A DNA stretch of 25,733 bases. It comes from Clostridiales bacterium DTU092 (GTDB lineage Bacteria; Bacillota; Clostridia; Caldicoprobacterales; Caldicoprobacteraceae). Under the pieces are notes generated by a model. It had not been told where the DNA came from, made no database searches, and was given only the letters and a program-made list of their open reading frames with translations. Below are positions 16,106 through 24,420 of this stretch, in pieces (the stretch's first letter is position 1; each line of letters begins with the position of its first letter). A program made the translations under genes and the position numbers. The stretch lies in assembly GCA_001513505.1 (NCBI GenBank), contig LFTM01000089.1:1-25733 (forward strand), written 5' to 3'.

Positions 16106-18493
16106 CTATCTCAACGGTTCATTAACCATTACCCTGACATGCCATTGCCCGTTTCGATACGATGCCATAACCGCACCATGATGGTCATTGCGCAGAACCC
16201 TGACACCCCTTTGCTCCAGTCTTTGCAGCACCTGAGAATGAGGATGTCCAAAACTGTTTTTGCCAACCTGGATTATGGCAAGCTGCGGCTTTACAGCTTC
16301 AAGCCATTCATCAGCAGTTGAGGTATTACTGCCATGGTGTGCCACCTTTAATACATCCACATTACCGTTCCATTCAGGAGCCAGATATTGTTCCACGTCG
16401 CTCTCTATATCACCGGTAAATAGTACACCGGTACCTTGATACCGTAAAAGCAGCAGCAAGGATCTGTTGTTGTCACCTTTGCTTAAAAGAGTTTGCACCT
16501 TCTCAGGCTCCTTGGGAGGATACATAACCTCCAGCCATACATCTTTACCAATTCTATATGAAAACCCTTCATGAGCATATATATTCCGGATACCATTTTT
16601 TGCTACAAGCTCCTTTATCCTGACATAGTTTTCATTGTCTTCACCCGGCGGATACTCCATAAACGCTTTAACCGGAATGCTTTCAAGTACTGATACCAGC
16701 CCTTCTATATGATCATTATGGGCATGAGACATAACAACCAGATCCAAATTCCAAACACCATTCTTTAACAAAAAGGGTACTACAACATCTTCTCCTACGT
16801 CAAATGTCCCCGTATAACCGGCTGAATGTTTACCTCCCCCGTCTATCAAAATATGTCTTTCATCAGGTGTCCGGATATATATACAATCACCCTGTCCGAC
16901 ATCCAGAAAGACTATATACAGATCGTTGTCTATAATGGGAACTAATATGCTCACTGCTAATGCCGCTATGATTAAACCGCAGCACCATAGCAAAGGATAT
17001 CTGATACCCAAAGGCCTGTTCTGTGACAGGAACCAAAATACCAGGTAATAGCATGTCATAAAAATAAGCGACGGCGAAATAACACGAACAAAGGTCCAGG
17101 GCAAAGCAGCAAAAATTTCGTTGCCTTTTATTAGCAGAGCACAGAGAAGTTTTATCAAAGGAGCCATCAGCCTGCCTAAAACCGGTATAACCATAGCTCC
17201 TGTTATCATTACAAACCCCAGCATGACTAAAAACCCTGACAGAGGAACCAGAATCAGATTGGCAAGTACGGCAATAATTGAAAAAGTGTTGAAATAATAG
17301 GCAATAAGGGGCCATACTCCCAGCTGGGCTGACATGGTAACCGACAGACCTGAAGCTATCTTCCTCGGTAAAAAGCTTAATATATTTTCAAAGTACCTGT
17401 AATAGAAAACTATACCTATAACAGCCCCGAATGAAAGTTGAAAACCTACCTCAAACAAGTCCATAGGGCGAAACAGCAATATTAACAATGCAGCTGCAAA
17501 AACATTGTTAAGCGTATCCGACTGCCGTCCTGCCACCCTGCTGCCTAAAACCAATACAGCCATAATGGTAGCACGCATTACCGACGGAGCAGCCCCTACC
17601 AGTGCGCAATACAGACTTAAGATACCAGTTACAAACACAAAAGCCTGTTTTTTTGTCAGGTGGAGAAGCCGAACAATTCCGTTCAGCGCCATTAATATAA
17701 ACCCTAAATGCAGGCCTGATATGGCCAGTACATGGGATAACCCGGTTTTTTGGAAATCCTGCTGGATCTGTACGGGAAGCAGCCACTTCTGCCCAAGCAG
17801 CATGGTTTTTAAAAGCTCCCCTTCACGTCCACCGACATTGCTGTCCAGCACCTTCCCGGCCCGGGTTCTTAAGGTGTGAAGCCAGGATTGAGGAACAGAT
17901 ACCCTGGCAACTCCTGTTTTTCTTATACCATACTCATCCACCGCCATGGTATTAAAAATACCACGCCTCTGCAGATAAGCTCTGTAATCAAAACCACGGG
18001 GATTACGCTGCCCCGGAGGCTGCTGCAGTAACCCTCTGACTTCTACAATGTCCCCGAAGTAAAAACGTATCCTCTGACCTGGTTGAGCATTGTGATAGAC
18101 GGTTACCTGAACCTTGGTTTTTACGTCCATTTGCCAGTCCCGTCCGGCCACAGAGAACACATTTACTACATAAACATCCCGCCCATCCATATATCTGGGG
18201 CTATCTACTATCTGTCCCTTAATGCTCACGCTTGTGCCGGTAAAGTTATCAAGCGGATTCTTAACGTTCAAACTTGTTTGCGCAGTTATGATGCCCATCA
18301 GTCCAAAAGCTACCATTATCAGGATAAAACCGGAACCATTTTTGTTAACCGAAAACCATGCCGCCAAACTCAGTAAAAAGGCAGCAGTCCAAAATAATAA
18401 TACAAACTTTTTATTTACCGCAACTCCAACTAAAATTCCGATGATATAGGCAAAGGTAATCCAAATAACTGGACGCTTTACCCGAATCAACAA
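16106..18493 (-). CDS. comEC: ComEC/Rec2 DNA-uptake channel protein
   Basis: 795 aa, the full family layout: two N-terminal membrane helices (about 10-70), a soluble DUF4131/OB-like part (about 75-215), the Competence membrane domain with many helices (about 220-525, including the family hallmark GLSHVLAISGLHLGF), and a C-terminal metallo-beta-lactamase-like domain (about 540-790) with HAHNDH (590-595), FTGD (D695), AHHGSN and GHPH. It forms the inner-membrane channel for single-stranded DNA, and the hydrolase domain may degrade the non-transported strand. The start is TTG 18493, with AAGGAG 11 nt upstream and no ATG in frame. comEA and comF-type genes are not in the window. In Clostridia the gene is often kept in strains not known to be transformable. 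Confidence 0.95.
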   Translation of the reverse strand: MLIRVKRPVIWITFAYIIGILVGVAVNKKFVLLFWTAAFLLSLAAWFSVNKNGSGFILIMVAFGLMGIITAQTSLNVKNPLDNFTGTSVSIKGQIVDSPRYMDGRDVYVVNVFSVAGRDWQMDVKTKVQVTVYHNAQPGQRIRFYFGDIVEVRGLLQQPPGQRNPRGFDYRAYLQRRGIFNTMAVDEYGIRKTGVARVSVPQSWLHTLRTRAGKVLDSNVGGREGELLKTMLLGQKWLLPVQIQQDFQKTGLSHVLAISGLHLGFILMALNGIVRLLHLTKKQAFVFVTGILSLYCALVGAAPSVMRATIMAVLVLGSRVAGRQSDTLNNVFAAALLILLFRPMDLFEVGFQLSFGAVIGIVFYYRYFENILSFLPRKIASGLSVTMSAQLGVWPLIAYYFNTFSIIAVLANLILVPLSGFLVMLGFVMITGAMVIPVLGRLMAPLIKLLCALLIKGNEIFAALPWTFVRVISPSLIFMTCYYLVFWFLSQNRPLGIRYPLLWCCGLIIAALAVSILVPIIDNDLYIVFLDVGQGDCIYIRTPDERHILIDGGGKHSAGYTGTFDVGEDVVVPFLLKNGVWNLDLVVMSHAHNDHIEGLVSVLESIPVKAFMEYPPGEDNENYVRIKELVAKNGIRNIYAHEGFSYRIGKDVWLEVMYPPKEPEKVQTLLSKGDNNRSLLLLLRYQGTGVLFTGDIESDVEQYLAPEWNGNVDVLKVAHHGSNTSTADEWLEAVKPQLAIIQVGKNSFGHPHSQVLQRLEQRGVRVLRNDHHGAVMASYRNGQWHVRVMVNEPLR

Positions 18494-18663
18494 GAATCTC
18501 TAAACTCCTTCATAGCTTATTTTTCTACAAAATTTACGGTTATATATCAAATATTAGCATATTTTATCTGAGAAATAAAGAAAAACTAAAGATAATTTTT
18601 TGACCGGCCTATGATTTTTGGCTGGTTTGATGTATAATTAACAATAAGATTGATATACGGGGA
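18494..18663. other. Divergent intergenic region between comEC and the YkuK-like gene
   Basis: AT-rich. On the plus strand a perfect TATAAT occurs at 18633-18638, 25 nt before the YkuK-like start, but TTGACC at 18600-18605 is 27 nt away, too far to be its -35. Between them lies an imperfect inverted repeat, GACCGGCC (18602-18609) with GGCTGGTT (18620-18627) around a 10-nt loop, possibly an operator. No comEC promoter is clear. Confidence 0.4.
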
Positions 18664-19239
18664 GTGGTTATCATTAAAACCGGAGCAGCAAAAATAGCGC
18701 CACAGCAGCATCCTTTGGTTTTCAGCAACTCGAAGTATCATCATCTGGCCTTTGACCAGGTATATGAACATATTATCAGCTTTATCAAGCAGGCCCCATA
18801 TTTCGAATATCGTCTTTCCATAGGTACGGACTCTCAGGTCTGCAAGCAAACATTGTTTGTCACAGCAATTCATCTTCACAGAATTGGCAGGGGCGCTACT
18901 GGCTTCATCACAAAACATATTATTCCAAGACCTATTCATAGCCTTAGAGAAAAAATATATTATGAAACTGCCAGAACTCTGGAAATTGCATCATTGTTTA
19001 CAGATGAAAGAATTGAAGGAATAATTGAATGCTTGGTAAAGCATTCCGGCCGTTCAGGGGATATACACTTTGAATTTCATTTGGATATAGGTACCAGAGG
19101 TGCCACCAGGGATTTAATAAATGAAATGGTGGCTATGGCTAAAAGTACTGCTTTTGAACCAAAAATTAAGCCTGAAAGCTATGCTGCAAGCTGCTACGCT
19201 AACCGGTATACCAAGGATTCCCATATAAATGAGATGTAA
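18664..19239 (+). CDS. YkuK-like protein (DUF458, RNase H-like fold)
   Basis: Up to 191 aa. It matches the B. subtilis YkuK family along nearly its whole length: the SIGTDSQV block (an acidic RNase H-type beta strand), IIPRPIHSLREKIYYET, HLDIGTRGATRDLINEMVAM and the near-terminal IKPESYAASCYANRYTK. Function is unknown; the family is placed in the RNase H-like superfamily. The start is unsure: GTG 18664 overlaps the GGGGAG site, whereas the ATT codon at 18673 is at ideal spacing (8 nt). B. subtilis YkuK lacks about 20 of these N-terminal residues. It is a separate unit from the divergent comEC. Confidence 0.88.
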   Translation: MVIIKTGAAKIAPQQHPLVFSNSKYHHLAFDQVYEHIISFIKQAPYFEYRLSIGTDSQVCKQTLFVTAIHLHRIGRGATGFITKHIIPRPIHSLREKIYYETARTLEIASLFTDERIEGIIECLVKHSGRSGDIHFEFHLDIGTRGATRDLINEMVAMAKSTAFEPKIKPESYAASCYANRYTKDSHINEM

Positions 19240-19342
19240 CAAAAATTAGCTTTCTGTATTTTCTCTTTTATTGCAAAATAAGTATGTAAACATTATAATA
19301 ACAAAAAAGAGGAACCCAAAAAAGAAAAAGGAGGAAAAGCCA

Positions 19343-20464
19343 GTGAGCATCAAACCCTGCCGGCCAAAATGGAAAGGTACTATGACAGACCGGGAACGAT
19401 TTAATGCCCAGATGCATTACAAACCCATTGACAGGTGCTTCAATATGGAATTTGGCTACTGGGACGAAAACTTCAAAGAATGGTCAATATTCGTGGAAAA
19501 CGGTATAACAAATAACCGTGAAGCCGATATTTTCTTTAATTTTGATCGAATTGAGGTCATAAGAGGCAATGTTTGGATGTCTCCTCCCTTTGAAGTACGT
19601 GTTGTAGATGAAACTCCAACCAGTAAAATACTTATCAACGAAGACGGGCTCCTTGCAGAGGTCCCAAAAGACGGACATGATACCATCCCCCATTTCATTA
19701 AATCATCCATTGTAACACCCGAGGACTGGAAAAGATGCAAGGAAGAACGCTTCAGAAGAGATGATCCGGCTCGAAAAGTGGATATTGAAGCGCTCAAAAA
19801 AATTCATCCTACGGACAGGGATTATCCTCTGGGGGTAGATACGGGTTCCATGATTGGTAAAATACGTGATATGCTGACATTTGAAGGCCTGGCATATGCC
19901 TGTTATGACTACCCCGACATGGTAGAGGATATGGTAGAGACCTGCTGCGTTCTGGTGGAAGATTTTTTGGATCAGGTGCTGCCCCACTTCGATTTTGATT
20001 TTGCTTCCGGCTGGGAAGATATATGTTTTAAAAACGGACCAATAGTATCGGTAGATTTTTTTAAAAACGTTGTAGTTCCACGTTATAAACGAATCAATAA
20101 AAAACTCAAGGAAGCCGCTATAGATATATGGTACACCGACTGTGACGGTGACGTTCGACCCCTCTTACCCTATTTCCTTGAAGGCGGAATCAACTGCCTG
20201 TTCCCCTTTGAAGTCAATGGATGCAGTCATCCTAAAGAACTGCTGGACGAGTACGGAAAGGAATTAAGGATCATGGGAGGGGTAGACAAAATTGAACTCG
20301 GCAAAGGGAAAGATGCCATAAAAGCCTATCTTGAAACCCTTATACCACTTGTGGAAAGAGGCGGATACATTCCCTTCTGTGACCACCGATGTCCACCCAA
20401 TGTCAAGGAAGAAGACTATCTCTACTACCTGGACCTGAAGGAAGAAATGTTTGGCATGAAATAG
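19343..20464 (+). CDS. Uroporphyrinogen decarboxylase-like (URO-D superfamily) protein
   Basis: 374 aa from GTG 19343, which has AAGGAGG 8 nt upstream; an in-frame TTG at 19271 would add a lysine-rich, unconserved extension and is rejected. The sequence begins with the family's MTDRERFNAQMHYKPIDR and has the barrel blocks DTGSMIGKIRDMLTFEG, ASGWEDICFKNGPIVS and DCDGDVRPLLPYFLEGG. Members of this group are not true haem enzymes; relatives include corrinoid or coenzyme M methyltransferases (MtaA, CmuA types) and many uncharacterised proteins of plant-fibre degraders. No corrinoid partner is adjacent. A methyl-transfer or O-demethylation role is possible but unproven. It converges on the aminopeptidase gene. 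Confidence 0.82.
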   Translation: MSIKPCRPKWKGTMTDRERFNAQMHYKPIDRCFNMEFGYWDENFKEWSIFVENGITNNREADIFFNFDRIEVIRGNVWMSPPFEVRVVDETPTSKILINEDGLLAEVPKDGHDTIPHFIKSSIVTPEDWKRCKEERFRRDDPARKVDIEALKKIHPTDRDYPLGVDTGSMIGKIRDMLTFEGLAYACYDYPDMVEDMVETCCVLVEDFLDQVLPHFDFDFASGWEDICFKNGPIVSVDFFKNVVVPRYKRINKKLKEAAIDIWYTDCDGDVRPLLPYFLEGGINCLFPFEVNGCSHPKELLDEYGKELRIMGGVDKIELGKGKDAIKAYLETLIPLVERGGYIPFCDHRCPPNVKEEDYLYYLDLKEEMFGMK

Positions 20465-20495
20465 ATATCTATAAATATATGGTTGATTATAATAG

Positions 20496-20536
20496 AAAAA
20501 GCCATGGGATATCAATAAATACTCCATGGCTTTTTT
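20496..20536. terminator. Bidirectional terminator between the URO-D-like and aminopeptidase genes
   Basis: AAAAAGCCATGG (20496-20507) pairs with CCATGGCTTTTT (20524-20535) around a 16-nt loop. T runs occur in both directions, so it ends both the plus-strand gene and the minus-strand glycyl radical enzyme/GH127/aminopeptidase operon. Confidence 0.88.
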
Positions 20537-20558
20537 GCTGTGCACTACTCATAAACCA

Positions 20559-22337
20559 TCATATCGATCTTGTCTCGTTTCTCAGCCATTCTCTTTCATC
20601 TTCCTCCAGGAACGGAGACAAAATCCGGTATACCATTTCATGATAGTCATTGAGCCATATTTTCTCATCATCGCTTAAAAGATCGGCATCGATTCCGTCA
20701 AGATCGATGGGACAATAGGTAACCGGCTCAAATTTAATAAATTCTCCAAATTCGGTCTCACAGTCTTCTACCACCAGCATCTCGTTTTCTGTACGGATAC
20801 CATACTGGCCTTCAATATATATCCCAGGTTCATTGGTTATAATCATACCTTTTTCCAGTTTAACGGTGTTTGGAACCTGGCTCATACGCTGTGGACCTTC
20901 ATGTACGTTGAGGAAATATCCTACCCCATGACCGGTACCGCACTTATAATCAATACCAACTTCCCATATAGGCAGTCTTGCCAGTATATCAACATTGGAA
21001 CCTGTAACCCCGTATAGCATTCTTGCCTTTGCCAGGTTAATATGTCCCTTAAGGACCAGCGTAAAATCCCTGCGCTGCACATCGGTTATTGATCCCAAAA
21101 TTATTGTACGGGTTATATCGGTTGTTCCTCCCAGATATTGACCGCCGGAATCGATAAGCAGCATACCTTCTTGATCCAGTTCATAACAGGTTTCGTCGGT
21201 AGCCTGATAGTGCATCATGGCTGCATGATCTTTATAAGCCGCAATGGTGGCAAAGCTGGGACCTATGAAGTTCTCCTGCTGCCGCCTGAATTCCTCCAGT
21301 TTTTCCGCTACAGTAATCTCGGTAATTTTTTGCTTACCCAAATTGCAATCCAGCCAGTAGAGGAATTTTACCATGGCCACTCCGTCAGAAATATGGGCTT
21401 TCTTAAGATTTTCTATCTCCACCTCATTTTTTACTGCCTTCAACCGGGTTGTTATATTTGTATCCTCAACCTTTATACATTCACCGGTTATCGCATCGTA
21501 AAGCCAACTGTTGGTTCTGTCAGGATCAAGAAGTATTTTATCATTAGCCTTTAATTTGGCCAGATAATCATATACCCGCGCGTAATCCTCCACAGTTACA
21601 CCGTTATCCTCCAGTGTACTCCTTACTTCATCCGAAACCTTGCTCCTGTCTATAAAAAGCCATGCCCGGGTATCTGAAACCAGCGCATGGGCCATTGCAA
21701 CCGGATTATAAGCCACATCGCTGCCCCGAATATTATACAGCCATGCAATATCATCCAGACTGCATATCAAATGGTAGTTAACACCTTTCTTAGCCATCTC
21801 TTCACGAACCTTGCTCAACTTCCGGGCTGCAGTCAGCCCTGCAAATGCCACGTCATGATTAAATACAGGCTCACTGGGTGCTGATGGCCGATCCTCCCAT
21901 ATATCGTCTACAAGATCATATTCTTTGATGATATTTATTCTTTTCTGTGAAAGCTTGTTCTCCATTTCCCTGACCCTGGAGGCAGGAAATACTTCACCGC
22001 ATATTCCAATACGGCTATTTTCCGGAAGGCTTTGTTTTAACCATTCAATATAGTCGGGGACACCCGGCATCCCCATTTTAAACAACTTTATACCGGTCCC
22101 TTTAAGCTGTTCTTCAGCCTGTATAAAGTACCGTCCATCGGTCCACAGACCGCCTGTATCCCTGGTTATCACTAAAGTTCCGGCTGAGCCGGTAAAACCC
22201 GACAGCCATTTCCTGCTCTGCCACCGGGGCGCCACATACTCGCTCATGTGAGGGTCAGAACTGGGTATAACATATGCATCCATATTCATTTCTGCCATCT
22301 TTTGCCGAAGTCTTTGAATTCTTTCCCTGACATCCAT
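20559..22337 (-). CDS. Xaa-Pro aminopeptidase (M24B, aminopeptidase P family)
   Basis: 592 aa. It removes the N-terminal residue of peptides whose second residue is proline, in the cytoplasm. The long form is built from two creatinase-like N-terminal domains (about 1-310) and a C-terminal pita-bread catalytic domain. The five dinuclear-metal ligands are present: D396 (LIDSGG), D407 (TTDITR), H470 (GTGHGVGYF), E503 (NEPGIY) and E517 (RTENEM). ATG 22337 is chosen because AGGAGG lies 9 nt before it; earlier in-frame ATGs at 22355 and 22343 overlap or crowd that site. It lies 73 nt after GH127 with no terminator between. Beside HypD-like and GH127 genes, a role on proline- or hydroxyproline-rich plant peptides is attractive, but it could equally be housekeeping. 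Confidence 0.95.
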   Translation of the reverse strand: MDVRERIQRLRQKMAEMNMDAYVIPSSDPHMSEYVAPRWQSRKWLSGFTGSAGTLVITRDTGGLWTDGRYFIQAEEQLKGTGIKLFKMGMPGVPDYIEWLKQSLPENSRIGICGEVFPASRVREMENKLSQKRINIIKEYDLVDDIWEDRPSAPSEPVFNHDVAFAGLTAARKLSKVREEMAKKGVNYHLICSLDDIAWLYNIRGSDVAYNPVAMAHALVSDTRAWLFIDRSKVSDEVRSTLEDNGVTVEDYARVYDYLAKLKANDKILLDPDRTNSWLYDAITGECIKVEDTNITTRLKAVKNEVEIENLKKAHISDGVAMVKFLYWLDCNLGKQKITEITVAEKLEEFRRQQENFIGPSFATIAAYKDHAAMMHYQATDETCYELDQEGMLLIDSGGQYLGGTTDITRTIILGSITDVQRRDFTLVLKGHINLAKARMLYGVTGSNVDILARLPIWEVGIDYKCGTGHGVGYFLNVHEGPQRMSQVPNTVKLEKGMIITNEPGIYIEGQYGIRTENEMLVVEDCETEFGEFIKFEPVTYCPIDLDGIDADLLSDDEKIWLNDYHEMVYRILSPFLEEDEREWLRNETRSI

Positions 22338-22410
22338 CAGCATGCACCTCCTCATACCATATACATAACATATGATTTAACCCCTGCCCTTACGAAAAAC
22401 TAAAACTCCT

Positions 22411-24381
22411 CTAAACTGTAAAACAGGTCTCCTCCCTCAACCACACCATCATTTCACCGGGTTGCCGGTTACTCCATGTGTAGTATGGAATTGCTTTTAC
22501 CTCCACCTGTTTATATCGGTTTTCATTGAAACTGTATATCCGGTCATGATCCCAATCTTCCAGATAATACGCCTTAAAATTAACAACAACCACTCCGTTT
22601 AAGAATTCCTCATCATATACTTCATTAAATTTTACATCCCTTGGAACTACAATATTGTGCAGTCCTTTATAGTTATCTGCTTCTTCCACACAGTATACAA
22701 CAGGTCCACGTTGTACAGCAACTTTTCCCGCATTTTCGCGCACCTTTGGATTGGCCCGTACCAGTTTTGCCTTCATGGGATAACATACATCAATTTTGTC
22801 ACCCGGCTTCCATAGCCTTTTTATCTTCACATAACCTTTTTGAAGGTTTTTATCTATATCTATTGGGTGACCATTTACACTCACACAAGGATCCGAGCAC
22901 CAGGATGGAACACGCACTGCTATTGTAAATTCGCCCGAATAATCAGGGTTTACTTTAATCGATATATCCCCATCCCATGGATAACGGGTGTTAACATCAA
23001 GACCAACCTTTCCGTCACCAAGGGGTATATCCGCACTGTTATCGGCAAAAAGATGAATATATATCTCACCATCATCGGAAACAGAATACATATAATCACC
23101 GATTGAGGTGTAGAACCGGCTGACGTTGGCAGGACAGCACGCGCAGTCATACCAGCCGGGACGCTGTATTTTTACATGCTTATGATCATTCCTGTTATCG
23201 CATACCTCCGGATGCACCTCTAAAGGATTTACATAGAAAAACTTCTTTCCATCAAGGGATATACCGCTTAATATGCCGTTATATATTGCTTTCTCCATCA
23301 CATCAGAGTATTTGCTGTCGGGATCCAGTTGAAGCATCCTGTGAGCAAAAAACACAAGGCCGATGGATGCACAGGTTTCACCGTACACGGTATCATTAGG
23401 CAGGTCATAGTCAAAGGAAAAGGATTCACCATAGCTTTGGGAACCTATCGCAGCAGTTATATACATCCTCTTTTTCGTAGTATTGTCCCACAGTTTTTTC
23501 AACACATCAAAGAGTTCCTGATCCTGCGTCTCCCTTGCTATATCAGCCATACCCGCATACAAATACATTGCCCTGACTGAATGACCTTCAGCGGTAGTTT
23601 GCTCCCTCACCGGAAGATGAGCCTGCCAATATCTGTATCCCAGCTCACCCCTGTCGCCCATGGTGGATATCTCCCGTTCATTTCTTTCTTTCGCTTCCAT
23701 CTTAAAGAAATGAGGTTCTGTCCCACGCTCATCAATGAAAAATTTTGAAAGCTTTAAATACTTTTCGTCGCCGGTTACCTTATACATCTTAACCAAAGCA
23801 AGTTCTATCTCCGGGTGTCCGGGATACCCCTTCTTTTTCCCCGGTTCGGGTCCCAAAACTGTCATTATGTGATCGGTGAATTTACTCATTATATCGATAA
23901 GACTGGTTTTGCCCGTTGCCCTGTAGTAGGCCACGGCGGCTTCCATCATGTGTCCCGCACAGTAAAGCTCATGCCAATCCCTTAAGTTTACCCATTTTTT
24001 ATCAGGCTGGCTTATACTGAAATATGTATTGAGATAACCGTCCGGTTCCTGAGCCCTGCCAATCAGATCGATAAGCTCATCCAGAGTTTTTTCCAGTTCA
24101 GGATCCGGCTTTAAAAGCAGGCTGTAGCTTGCCGCTTCAATCCATTTTGCCACATCACTGTCCTGGAATATCATCCCGTAAAATTCTCCCTTTTGTTCCC
24201 CTGACGCTATCCTGAAGTTGACTATTGCATTGCTTTTGGGAACCCCCTCCGCCTCATCATTAAGTATGCTGTATTGATAGGGAATGGTTTCATTTACTAT
24301 AAAATCCTGTATACGCCCCAGCAGCCCGTCCTTTATTTCCACATTCTGCATATCAACACTATGAAGCGGGGTTAATTTCAC
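22411..24381 (-). CDS. GH127 beta-L-arabinofuranosidase (HypBA1-like)
   Basis: 656 aa, a full-length GH127 (DUF1680) enzyme: an (alpha/alpha)6 barrel (about 1-430) and C-terminal beta-sandwich domains. Bifidobacterium HypBA1 uses a zinc-bound cysteine nucleophile with ligands E338, C340, C417 and C418; here the counterparts are E335 and C337 (YGETCAS) and C415 and C416 (ACCPANVSR), so all four are kept. HypBA1 releases L-arabinose from beta-linked arabinofuranosides of plant extensin, including those bound to hydroxyproline. No signal peptide is visible, so it acts on imported substrates. GTG 24381 (MKLTPLHS) is 8 nt from AGGAGG; GTG 24388-24390 overlaps that site. The gap to the glycyl radical enzyme gene is 36 nt. 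Confidence 0.94.
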   Translation of the reverse strand: MKLTPLHSVDMQNVEIKDGLLGRIQDFIVNETIPYQYSILNDEAEGVPKSNAIVNFRIASGEQKGEFYGMIFQDSDVAKWIEAASYSLLLKPDPELEKTLDELIDLIGRAQEPDGYLNTYFSISQPDKKWVNLRDWHELYCAGHMMEAAVAYYRATGKTSLIDIMSKFTDHIMTVLGPEPGKKKGYPGHPEIELALVKMYKVTGDEKYLKLSKFFIDERGTEPHFFKMEAKERNEREISTMGDRGELGYRYWQAHLPVREQTTAEGHSVRAMYLYAGMADIARETQDQELFDVLKKLWDNTTKKRMYITAAIGSQSYGESFSFDYDLPNDTVYGETCASIGLVFFAHRMLQLDPDSKYSDVMEKAIYNGILSGISLDGKKFFYVNPLEVHPEVCDNRNDHKHVKIQRPGWYDCACCPANVSRFYTSIGDYMYSVSDDGEIYIHLFADNSADIPLGDGKVGLDVNTRYPWDGDISIKVNPDYSGEFTIAVRVPSWCSDPCVSVNGHPIDIDKNLQKGYVKIKRLWKPGDKIDVCYPMKAKLVRANPKVRENAGKVAVQRGPVVYCVEEADNYKGLHNIVVPRDVKFNEVYDEEFLNGVVVVNFKAYYLEDWDHDRIYSFNENRYKQVEVKAIPYYTWSNRQPGEMMVWLREETCFTV

Positions 24382-24402
24382 AGCAAACACCTCCTAATAA
24401 AT

Positions 24403-24420
24403 AAAAAACCATCTGGTTTA
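24403..24420 (-). other. Short hairpin with T run between glycyl radical enzyme and GH127 genes
   Basis: On the minus strand AAACC/GGTTT with a 4-nt loop overlaps the stop codon of the glycyl radical enzyme and is followed by six Ts. With only five mostly A-T pairs it is too weak for a full terminator, but it could reduce read-through into GH127. Confidence 0.35.

Noticed and set aside
18600..18638. TTGACC and TATAAT as a promoter for the YkuK-like gene
   Set aside because: The spacer is 27 nt. The -10 alone may be real, but no acceptable -35 is present.
19271..19342. N-terminal extension of the URO-D-like protein starting at TTG
   Set aside because: It has no ribosome site, encodes a lysine-rich unconserved tail, and overlaps the AAGGAGG that serves GTG 19343.
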